Part shown: positions 51,788 to 59,768 of the stretch, in pieces
How positions within the stretch are numbered: the stretch's first letter is position 1
Layout: each line of letters begins with the position of its first letter
The notes under the pieces: model-generated
What the model was told of the DNA's origin: nothing
What the model saw: the letters and a program-made list of their open reading frames with translations, nothing else
Databases searched by the model: none
Position numbers and translations under genes: made by a program
From: JAJRVM01 sp963700515
GTDB lineage: Bacteria; Planctomycetota; Planctomycetia; Pirellulales; Pirellulaceae
Assembly: GCA_963700515.1 (NCBI GenBank)
Contig: CAVOXY010000009.1
Coordinates: forward strand, 1-64,000
DNA length: 64,000 nucleotides
Reading direction: 5' to 3'

Positions 51788-53374
51788 TTACCCTGTCACC
51801 AGATGATCATCGGACTGATATGGCGACCGCATGCGATTCAGCTTGACCTCGGAGAGTTCCAGGTGTGCCGTTTCCAAGTAGACGCCGAGCAGTCCTTCGT
51901 GAAACGTCTGATCTGCCAGCGACAAGACAACGCGGCCATCAATCGAACACTCAAGATAACTGCCGAAAGCGATCAATTGCATGTGAGCCTGCCCCGGCGT
52001 TTCGCTGTACCAATTGCCGCTCTGGAGTGTACGAAACTGCATCATTTCTTCGCCGCTGCCTGCCGGTCCCGTTTTCCAGCGGCGTAGCTGAGCCACTCCT
52101 TTGAGAAGATCTAGCGAAAGGTAGTATCCATCGTGGGTTTTGGGATCCACGCGAAACACCAGCCCGCACTTCCCTTTTCCCCGCAAGCGGAGAAAGGCTT
52201 GGAACCGAAAGCCTATGAGCGATTCGTCGAAGACAAACGCCTGGAACCCAGCTTCACTTTGCAGTTCCAGTCGATTGCCGTCGGCGCCACAATGCTCTTC
52301 TCCAATTCCCTCCTTGAGACAATGAACGCAGCGCGTGTCGACCTGCTCTTCGAGCCAATCCCCAAACCCTTCGAATGTTGTCACGCGCAGCAAGCCTTCT
52401 TCGGTTCGGACTAATCGTTTCGGCGGTGGCATCAAGTTGTGTACGGTACGGTCTGCCGCGTCTGTCGAGAAGAAATTCCATAGCAGCCAACCCCGATCAT
52501 CCTGGCAGACTCGACCGGCGTAGTTTCCCTTGGCCATTAACACATTGTCGTGATAGCTGCGCCACGGCTTGCCGATCTGGTCGGTGTGCCAATAGCGGAT
52601 CTTGGCGTCCTCACGGATACTGCCAATCAGGTAGTATTCGTTGTGCAGTCGTATCAGGTTTGGCACTTCGATATCGTCATAAAGGCCTGGATGGTGGAGG
52701 GGGGGCATTGATTCGAAGTGGTCGGGAGAGATTTCTTTCAGGACGCTCACGCAGCCGCGGCGAACCACGGGTCCCTCCTTGACTCGCCCCGCGGCAATTA
52801 ACCAGCCCTGACCATCTTCCGAATAGAAAAAAGGATCTCGAAAGCTGACCCAGTGGCGACCGTCATCGAGTAACGCCTCATAATATCGGCCGTCCGGTTC
52901 GAGGGGAAAACTGCTTGCAGCATCCACTTCCGCATGGTGGCTGCTGACGCGGAGATGTCGGCTGATGTGACGAGCCTGTTTGACCAACTCCGGGTCGCTC
53001 GGGCCTCGTAGGTCTTTCCAATTTACGGGAGCTTTTTGCCAATGATAGAGATCCTCACTGACGGCCATGCCTATTCGTTGTATCCGCCCCCGCTCACGTC
53101 GTGAAAGCCCCGTATAGAACATCCGCCAGCAGGCGGGACGGTGCGGATCCGGTGTGACGTGCATCGTCCACAACATGAGGTCATCCCAGCTACCGGGATC
53201 TCCAATGAACAGGGCGTTATTAACGCGTCGCCAGTTGAGTCCGTTAGTGCTCACAGCGTGGGCGATAAAGTCATGATTGGGCAACACCAGATGAAACAGG
53301 TGATATAAGCCGTCGTGGTATACAACGTCAACGTCGCCGATCGCCTTTCGGCTTCCTTCGATTTCAGAAAACAT
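51788..53374 (-). CDS. GH32-like glycoside hydrolase (beta-propeller plus beta-sandwich)
   Basis: An intact 528-residue protein without a clear signal peptide. The first 330 residues look like a five-bladed propeller of clan GH-J: DVDVVYHDGLYHLFHLVLPN at the position of the nucleophile block, FRDPFFYSEDGQGWLIAAGR as the RDP motif, and LYDDIEVPNLIRLHNEYYLI with a Glu at the EC position. The last 180 residues are a sandwich (CGLVFRVDPKTHDGYYLSLD, LGVYLETAHLELSEVKLNR). Fructan- or sucrose-type hydrolases share this plan, but the nucleophile motif is not canonical, so the substrate is open. Confidence 0.75.
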   Translation of the reverse strand: MFSEIEGSRKAIGDVDVVYHDGLYHLFHLVLPNHDFIAHAVSTNGLNWRRVNNALFIGDPGSWDDLMLWTMHVTPDPHRPACWRMFYTGLSRRERGRIQRIGMAVSEDLYHWQKAPVNWKDLRGPSDPELVKQARHISRHLRVSSHHAEVDAASSFPLEPDGRYYEALLDDGRHWVSFRDPFFYSEDGQGWLIAAGRVKEGPVVRRGCVSVLKEISPDHFESMPPLHHPGLYDDIEVPNLIRLHNEYYLIGSIREDAKIRYWHTDQIGKPWRSYHDNVLMAKGNYAGRVCQDDRGWLLWNFFSTDAADRTVHNLMPPPKRLVRTEEGLLRVTTFEGFGDWLEEQVDTRCVHCLKEGIGEEHCGADGNRLELQSEAGFQAFVFDESLIGFRFQAFLRLRGKGKCGLVFRVDPKTHDGYYLSLDLLKGVAQLRRWKTGPAGSGEEMMQFRTLQSGNWYSETPGQAHMQLIAFGSYLECSIDGRVVLSLADQTFHEGLLGVYLETAHLELSEVKLNRMRSPYQSDDHLVTG

Positions 53375-53635
53375 GCTTTCTCACCAAAATCAACTTGAGC
53401 CACTCCTGTACCTTGGCTACTCCCAGCCCGAAAAGCAAACGAAGAGCAGCCAGACATATTGGGTCGAGAGGCCACGAAGGCCCCGTTGACCCACTCATCA
53501 TCATCTTTGACGATAGCCCCCGCGTCTAGTCTTGCTGGCGCCGCGCGTGACCGCCGAATGCGGTCGGCTTCGTGCGAAAAGAGGGGGTTGCTGAGTTAGC
53601 TCGCCATGTAACCTCAAGCGAGACTATCACGAAAT

Positions 53636-55297
53636 TCAACCGACGCATCGCGCTGTCCCAAAGTACTCATCCATCGCTTCGTACATGGCGACCACGTTCT
53701 CGGGTGGTGTTCCCAGTTGAATGTTATGCGCTGGGCCGGGGAAAAATCCGCCACCGGTCCCCATGGCATCCAATACTCTTTTCACTTCGTCTTTCACTTC
53801 CTCTGGCGATGCATTGGGGAGCAGTTGCTGCACGTCAATGGCACCACTGAATGCCAGGTCCTTGCCGAACTCCTTCTTGATCTCGGCCGGCACCATCCCC
53901 TTCGCGCTGGTCTGGACCGGATTCATGATATCGACCCCCACCCCCGTGCTGGCCGTGTAAAAGTGCCGGGAATCGTGCGCCTGCAAAGTTGCCAACAAGG
54001 ACGTCAGCACGTCGTCGGCAACAGATAGCTCGTTGCCCATCGACATCAACACAAACGATGGATGGTTCCCATAGGAATTGAGAATGCGGATCGATTCTTC
54101 CTGGATGAACACGTCCAGCGGGGCGTCGGTACCGACGTTGGCCCTGGGGGCTTCCGCCTGGATGAAGAACCCGGCTTTGTCGGCGGCGGCGAACGCTGCT
54201 TCCGGCGGGCACCAGGAGTGAAAACGCATGTGGTTCAGCCCATATGACTTACAGATACCGAAGATGCGACTCCAAGCCGCTTCATCCGCGGGAGGATAAC
54301 CGGTCAACGGGAAGATGCAGCACTCCAGCGTGCCCCGCAGGAAGATCGCGTCGCCGTTGAGCACGAACCGCTTGTCTTTGATGGTCAGCTCCCGCATGCC
54401 GAAGCAGGTCGTGTATTGGTCGGCGTAACTGCCGCTGGGCCCGTTTCCGCTAAGTGCGATCGTCAGCTGATAGAGCGAGGGCGAGAACTCGTCCCACAAC
54501 AGGGCACTGTCGCCCATGGGGAGGCGAACGGTGAGTGTCGCTTCGGCATCGTTCGCCCGGTAACGGAACACTTGTTGAGGTATATCGACGAGACCGTTGC
54601 TGCAGGCTCGCATCGTTAACTCGCCGCCGACCGGTGTGCCTGTCCGGTTTCCTATCTTCAGGCGGATCTCGGCTTCCTTTCGGACAATGTCTGGATAGAC
54701 TTGTGCGCTCTTGATCCACACTTCATCCCGCGCACACAACTCGATTCGGCCGACAATGCCATTCCAGTTGGTTTGGGTCTCTTCCGAGATAGAAGAAGCG
54801 AACGGGCCGAGAAAATATTTCGGTGTGTTATCGACGCAGATGGTCAGCCGATGTTTGCCGGGGTTCAGCAGACGGCTCAGATCGTATTGATGCGGTGTGC
54901 AAAGACTGTCTTGTGTGCCGGCCTGATGACCGTCAATCCAAACCTTGGTCTGCCAATGGCAGCGTTCGAGAAACAGCTCGATATGCCGTTTTGCCCAGGA
55001 CAGCGGAATCTCCACATCCTTCTGATACCATGCCGGGCCAACGTACTCGCGAATGCGGCTCAAGTGATCGTAGTTGGGCGGTCGCGTATTCAGGGTCCCG
55101 AAGCCATTCTCGTCGGTCGATCCGGGCAGTTGGGTGGTTTCGGCCAAAGTCTTGTCAAACCATTTCTCATTCTCGCCAACGCCTTGCGAGTCCAGGGCAA
55201 ATCGCCAGGAACCGGCCAGCGACAGCGTCTCTCCTCGTGCCTGGGTCGCATCACCGACCGTCAGGCTGACTATCACCAGACAATAACAGCATTTCAT
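53636..55297 (-). CDS. Chimeric ORF: GH2 beta-galactosidase-like N-terminus joined to a URO-D C-terminus
   Basis: Residues 1-22 are a signal peptide. Residues about 25-450 are GH2: jelly-roll sugar-binding domain (WYQKDVEIPLSWAKRHIELF), immunoglobulin-like domain, and the start of the barrel with YGLNHMRFHSWCPPEAAF and the acid/base block SFVLMSMGNELS. At about residue 453 (near 53941) the sequence switches without a stop to GVDIMNPVQTSAKGMVPAEI, AIDVQQLLPNASPEEVKDEV and GGGFFPGPAHNIQLGTPPEN, which is the C-terminal 100 residues of a URO-D/methyltransferase protein. The GH2 nucleophile region and the URO-D N-terminal three quarters are missing, so neither activity should remain. Confidence 0.8.
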   Translation of the reverse strand: MKCCYCLVIVSLTVGDATQARGETLSLAGSWRFALDSQGVGENEKWFDKTLAETTQLPGSTDENGFGTLNTRPPNYDHLSRIREYVGPAWYQKDVEIPLSWAKRHIELFLERCHWQTKVWIDGHQAGTQDSLCTPHQYDLSRLLNPGKHRLTICVDNTPKYFLGPFASSISEETQTNWNGIVGRIELCARDEVWIKSAQVYPDIVRKEAEIRLKIGNRTGTPVGGELTMRACSNGLVDIPQQVFRYRANDAEATLTVRLPMGDSALLWDEFSPSLYQLTIALSGNGPSGSYADQYTTCFGMRELTIKDKRFVLNGDAIFLRGTLECCIFPLTGYPPADEAAWSRIFGICKSYGLNHMRFHSWCPPEAAFAAADKAGFFIQAEAPRANVGTDAPLDVFIQEESIRILNSYGNHPSFVLMSMGNELSVADDVLTSLLATLQAHDSRHFYTASTGVGVDIMNPVQTSAKGMVPAEIKKEFGKDLAFSGAIDVQQLLPNASPEEVKDEVKRVLDAMGTGGGFFPGPAHNIQLGTPPENVVAMYEAMDEYFGTARCVG

Positions 55298-55685
55298 CGA
55301 ATGCTCCCTGAACCTACGGGAAGGCGCGTCGAGAACGCGACGACGATCGCCTTCCGCGGAAAAGATTGCGCGGCGTGGATCATTCTATCGCCACTTGGCA
55401 GCTGGCGATACAATCGAGCCACGTTCGTCGATTCACCCATTTGTTGATTTTCGAACAACTGGTCGGCGCCAACCGCTGCAGCGTGCCACTGTGTGCGGAG
55501 TCGGCTGCTCAATGCAGGGAAAACTGATCACCACGTGACAACCTGCCAACTTGCCGTCGCCGGAGGCACGCAGTGTGAAGCGGGTACCGACGTTCCGCTG
55601 CGGCAGTGGAGAGCGTTTGCCAGTTGCGAACCGCTTCAGTCGTGCCTTCACGTTCCAGCGAGCGGAGTGTTTTGCGTGCGTCGCC
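55298..55685. other. Intergenic region between the chimeric gene and array 4
   Basis: Nearly 390 bases with no convincing gene. The open frames that cross it run into the array and have no conserved motif. Confidence 0.4.
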
Positions 55686-56109
55686 GTAGCTGGCCAGTTG
55701 TCGTCCCACCGAGACGGGCTCGGTGGAAACGTGGGAGGGGCGGGTGTGGGTGTAGCTGGCCAGTTGTCGTCCCACCGAGACGGGCTCGGTGGAAACGTGG
55801 GAGGGGCGGGTGTGAGTGTAGCTGGCCAGTTGTCGTCCCACCGAGACGGGCTCGGTGGAAACGTAGCTGGCCAGTTGTCGTCCCACCGAGACGGGCTCGG
55901 TGGAAACGTGGGAGGGGCGTGTGTGGGTGTAGCTGGCCAGTTGTCGTCCCACCGAGACGGGCTCGGTGGAAACGTGGGAGGGGCGGGTGTGGGTGTAGCT
56001 GGCCAGTTGTCGTCCCACCGAGACGGGCTCGGTGGAAACGTGGGAGGGGCGGGTGTGGGTGTAGCTGGCCAGTTGTCGTCCCACCGAGGCGGGCTCGGTG
56101 GAAACGTGG
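55686..56109 (+). repeat. Tandem hairpin array 4 (7 units, period 66)
   Basis: Units begin GTAGCTGGCCAGTTGT at 55686, 55752, 55818, 55863, 55929, 55995 and 56061. The third unit is only 45 bp because its linker is lost. The hairpin is CCACCGAG-ACGGG-CTCGGTGG followed by AAACGTG and the linker GGAGGGGCGGGTGTGGGT. The core is identical to array 1, but the linker differs. The last unit has one change in the loop. Located 389 bases upstream of the GH2::URO-D gene and 167 bases upstream of the SDR gene. Confidence 0.95.
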
Positions 56110-56275
56110 GAAGGGCGTGTGTGGCCCCGCCTCCACTGTACCTTGCGTCCGGTTCGTATGGCAGTATGATGTTTCCTGCGGACGAAGGCACCGCTAACGG
56201 CACGATCCGCGGCTCACGCAGATGACCCAGGTCTTCGACAAAGCCCCCTCGGTTCCCGGCCGGAGAAAACGCTGA

Positions 56276-57028
56276 ATGTTCACCATCGATCTTGCCGGCA
56301 AAACGGCCGTTATCACTGGCGCTGGCCAGGGGCTCGGCCGCGCGACCGCTGAGGCCCTGCATCGCGCTGGGGCCCACGTCATCATCAATTACTTCGATGA
56401 TCCGACCGGGACGAATCGTCAGCGGGCGGAGGAAACGATGGCTGCACTAGGAGATCGCGCAGTTGCTCTGGCCGCCGATGTCCGTGATCCAGCATCGCTC
56501 CATGTGATGATGGACGAGGCAATCCGCCGCTGTGGGTCGCTCGATATCGTCGTGAACAACGCCGGCATTCTCCGCGACAAGACGATCAAGAAGATGACGC
56601 TCGACGACTGGCAGCAGGTCATCGACACGAATCTCACCGGCGTCTTCAACGTGTCCAAAGCTGCCGCCGAGCGGTTGAAAGACGGCGGGCGGATCGTCAA
56701 CCTCGCCTCCATCAGCGCCGCCATGGGCTTTTTCGGTCAGGCGAATTATGCGGCCGCCAAGTCCGGCGTGGTGGGGTTCACAAAGGTGCTCAGCCGCGAG
56801 CTGGCCAAGCGGCGCATCACGGCCAACGCCGTCGCCCCCGGCGTCGTGCTCACGGAGATGGGCAAATCGATCCCCGAGGAAGCTCGCCAGCAGATGCTCG
56901 CCAGCATTCCACTCGGCCGTTTCGGTGAGCCGCGCGAGATCGCCGAGGTGATCGTGTTCCTCTGCTCCGACATGGCGTCCTACGTCACCGGTCAGACGAT
57001 CCACGTCAACGGAGGCTGGTGGGCATGA
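56276..57028 (+). CDS. Short-chain dehydrogenase, probable D-3-hydroxybutyrate dehydrogenase or acetoacetyl-CoA reductase
   Basis: A 250-residue classical SDR. Cofactor motif TGAGQGLG near residue 14, NNAGI, the catalytic serine in ASISAAMGF, and YAAAK are intact. Sequence style is FabG/PhaB-like (INYFDDP, GQTIHVNGGWW). The operon context with a CoA-transferase, a thiolase and a GntP-type permease suggests oxidation of D-3-hydroxybutyrate to acetoacetate, though sequence alone cannot separate this from acetoacetyl-CoA reductase. The stop overlaps the next start by ATGA. Confidence 0.85.
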   Translation: MFTIDLAGKTAVITGAGQGLGRATAEALHRAGAHVIINYFDDPTGTNRQRAEETMAALGDRAVALAADVRDPASLHVMMDEAIRRCGSLDIVVNNAGILRDKTIKKMTLDDWQQVIDTNLTGVFNVSKAAAERLKDGGRIVNLASISAAMGFFGQANYAAAKSGVVGFTKVLSRELAKRRITANAVAPGVVLTEMGKSIPEEARQQMLASIPLGRFGEPREIAEVIVFLCSDMASYVTGQTIHVNGGWWA

Positions 57029-58611
57029 GCAGTTGCCGGCTGCGTGAAAAGCTCTGCACGGCGGATGAGGCCGTGGCGCTCGTCCACGACGGCGTCACCG
57101 TCGCCAGCGGCGGCTTCGTCGGCGCAGCCCATCCCGAGGCGCTGACCGCGGCGTTGGAGCGGCGATTCAAGAAGATGGCACATCCGCGTGAGCTCACGTT
57201 GGTCTACGCCGCCGGCCAGGGTGACGGCCACTCGCGCGGGCTGAACCATCTGGCCCACGAAGGCATGCTGCGGCGCGTCATCGGCGGTCACTGGGGCTTG
57301 GCGCCTCGTCTGAGTGATCTGGCGCTGGCCAACAAGATCGAAGCCTACAATCTGCCGCAGGGGGTGATCTGCCATTTGCTGCGCGACATTGCCGCGGGGC
57401 GGCCGGGCTGCATCACTCACGTTGGTCTCGGGACGTTCATCGATCCCATCCAACAGGGCGGACGACTGAATCAGCGCACGCCCGCGGGCTTGGTAGAGCG
57501 TGTCGAATTGGGGGGCAAAACGTGGCTCTGGTACAAAGCGTTCCCCATTCACGTCGGGCTCATCCGCGCCACCGGGGCCGATCCGGGGGGCGGACTGGTG
57601 ATGGATGACGAGGCGATCGTCGGCGAGGTGCTCGCGATCGCCCAGGCCGTCCGCAACAGCGGCGGCATCGTGATCGCCCAGGTCGTGCGCCTGCTCGACT
57701 TGCCGGCCTCACCTAAAAACATCCGAGTTCCTGGCATCTTTGTCGACCACGTCGTCGTCGCCGAGCCTCACGAGCACGAGCAGACATTCGCCGAACCGTT
57801 CAATCCTCGCTACTGCCAACCCGCCCCGGTCGGTCCCGACCACGAACGTGAGGCGGCGGCGTGGGCCGAGCCGATGCCGCTCGATGAGCGGCGGATTATC
57901 GCCAGCCGGGCGTGTGATGAACTGACCGATGGCGCCGTGGCGAACCTGGGCATCGGCATGCCCGAAGGTGTGGCTCGCATCGCTGCCGAGCGCGGATTGC
58001 TGCATCGTTGCACGCTGACCGTCGAGAGTGGACCGATCGGCGGCATGCCCGCGGGCGGCCTGAGTTTCGGCGCCTCGGCGCATCCGCACGCCATTATCGA
58101 TCAGCCTGCGCAGTTTGATTTTTATGACGGAGGCGGACTCGATTTCGCGGCTCTCGGAGCGGCCCAGATCGATCGCGAAGGCAACGTCAATGTCTCGCAA
58201 TTCGGCCATCGCTTCGTCGGGGTCGGCGGCTTCGTCAACATCGCTCAAAATGCCCGGCGACTCGTCTTCTGCGGCACACTCACCGCCGGCGGACTGCGAG
58301 TCGCCGTCGAAGGAGGCCGACTCCGCATCGTGCAGGAAGGGAGTGTGACCAAGTTTGTTGATCGCGTGGAGCAAGTGTCTTTCAGCGCCGAGACGGCGCG
58401 GCAGAAGCAGCAGCAGGTGCTCTACGTGACGGAGCGGGCCGTGTTTCGTCTGGCAGACGAGGGCCTGGAACTCATCGAAGTCGCTCCTGGAATCGATATC
58501 GAGACCCAGGTGATCGGGGCCATGCGATGCCGACCAATCGTGCGTGAGGTCCGCCCCATGCCGGAGAGCGCCTTGGCGGCCGCCTCGGCGAGAAAAGGAG
58601 TCGATATATGA
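57025..58611 (+). CDS. Acetate/acetoacetate-type CoA-transferase (fused alpha-beta, YdiF/Pct-like)
   Basis: The ATG at 57025 lies inside the ATGA overlap with the SDR. The 528-residue protein has both CoA-transferase halves in one chain, as in propionate/acetate CoA-transferases of the YdiF family: VTVASGGFVGAAHPEALTAA and VGLGTFIDPIQQGGRLN in the first half, VANLGIGMPEGVARIAAERG and TVESGPIGGMPAGGLSFGAS in the second, where the Glu of VESGPIGG is the catalytic residue that forms the CoA thioester. It would activate acetoacetate to acetoacetyl-CoA here. Intact and coupled to the next gene by ATGA. Confidence 0.9.
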   Translation: MSSCRLREKLCTADEAVALVHDGVTVASGGFVGAAHPEALTAALERRFKKMAHPRELTLVYAAGQGDGHSRGLNHLAHEGMLRRVIGGHWGLAPRLSDLALANKIEAYNLPQGVICHLLRDIAAGRPGCITHVGLGTFIDPIQQGGRLNQRTPAGLVERVELGGKTWLWYKAFPIHVGLIRATGADPGGGLVMDDEAIVGEVLAIAQAVRNSGGIVIAQVVRLLDLPASPKNIRVPGIFVDHVVVAEPHEHEQTFAEPFNPRYCQPAPVGPDHEREAAAWAEPMPLDERRIIASRACDELTDGAVANLGIGMPEGVARIAAERGLLHRCTLTVESGPIGGMPAGGLSFGASAHPHAIIDQPAQFDFYDGGGLDFAALGAAQIDREGNVNVSQFGHRFVGVGGFVNIAQNARRLVFCGTLTAGGLRVAVEGGRLRIVQEGSVTKFVDRVEQVSFSAETARQKQQQVLYVTERAVFRLADEGLELIEVAPGIDIETQVIGAMRCRPIVREVRPMPESALAAASARKGVDI

Positions 58612-59756
58612 GACGTGTGGTCATTGTGGGAGCTCGTCGCACGCCTCAGGGCCGCTTGCTGGGCGCGTTGAGCAAGTGCTCAGCGGTTGATCTGGCGTGC
58701 GCCGCCGGCACCGCCGCTCTGTCGTCGATCGGCGCCGCTGCCGTGGAGCAAGTGATTGTGGGCAACGTGGTGAGTGCCGGGCTGGGCATGAACATCGCTC
58801 GACAGATCGGCGTTCGCCTTGGCGTGCCGGTGACGTCTCCCGCGTTTACCGTGAATATGATGTGTGCCTCGGGCATGCAGGCGGTGATGCTCGCCGCCTC
58901 GGCGATCCGCCATGCCGAGGCGGATGTCATCCTCTGCGGCGGGACCGAGTCGATGTCCAACGCCCCCTATCTGCTCGACCGCGCCCGGGCGGGTTTGAAA
59001 CTGGGTGACGCGGTGCTCATCGATACGCTGCTGCGTGACGGTCTCGTTGACAGTTTCGATCACGAGCACATGGCGTTGTCGGCCGAACGTCTCGCGAAGC
59101 AATACAACATTACCCGTGTGCAGCAGGACGCCTTCGCCGCGGAAAGCCAGCGGCGCTGCGCGGCGGCCGATGTGGCGGGTCATTTTCGTGCCGAGATGAC
59201 GGTGGTCGACGGCCTGGAGCGTGACGAGCATCCCCGGCCGGAAACTACCATCGAAACACTGGCGAAGCTCAAGCCTGCTTTCGATCCCGCCGGCACGGTG
59301 ACCGCGGGAAACGCCTCGGGTATCAACGACGGCGCCGCCATGCTCGTGCTGTGTGACGAACAGACGGCGCAGCAGCAGGGATGGAAACCGTTGGCCGCCA
59401 TCGAAGCTGCCGCTGCCGTCGGGTGTGATCCGAAGCTGATGGGCCTCGGCCCCGTCCATGCGACCCGCCGCCTCTGCGATCAATCCTCTCTGCAGCTCGA
59501 CGATTTTGATACCGTCGAACTCAACGAGGCCTTCGCCGCGCAATCGCTGGCCTGCCTGGCCGATCTGAAACTCGATTCCGCCAGAGTCAACGTGGACGGC
59601 GGCGCCATTGCGCTGGGTCATCCGATCGGCGCATCCGGGGCACGGCTGATCGTCCATCTCGCCCACCGCATCGCCGCCGGCTCTTGCGGCCGCGGCTCTG
59701 GCGACGTTGTGCGTCGGCGGCGGCATGGGGGCGGCCGTTTCCGTCACCCGAGTTTA
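58608..59756 (+). CDS. Acetyl-CoA acetyltransferase (thiolase), frameshifted near its end
   Basis: RRVVIVGARRTPQGRLLGAL and NMMCASGMQAVMLAASAIRH (acyl-accepting Cys86) open the enzyme; GNASGINDGAAMLVL, VELNEAFAAQSLACL and GGAIALGHPIGASGARL follow. The last catalytic Cys motif is read only in the next frame: ALATLCVGGGMGAAVSVTRV, stop TAA at 59754-59756, so one base is wrong near 59687. Without correction the frame runs on into the permease and makes a false fusion. It would split acetoacetyl-CoA into two acetyl-CoA. Confidence 0.9.
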
Positions 59757-59768
59757 AGGAGTGGCACG

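Noticed and set aside
20223..56109. CRISPR arrays
   Set aside because: The repeated core is long, the linkers are identical within an array instead of unique spacers, and there are no cas genes.
55493..56225. Long plus-strand frames of repeated SWPVVVPPRRARWKRG or AGQLSSHRDGLGGN peptides
   Set aside because: Array 4 has period 66, so repeats stay in frame by chance. The homologous arrays have periods 64, 65 and 67 and do not keep frame, so selection on protein is unlikely.
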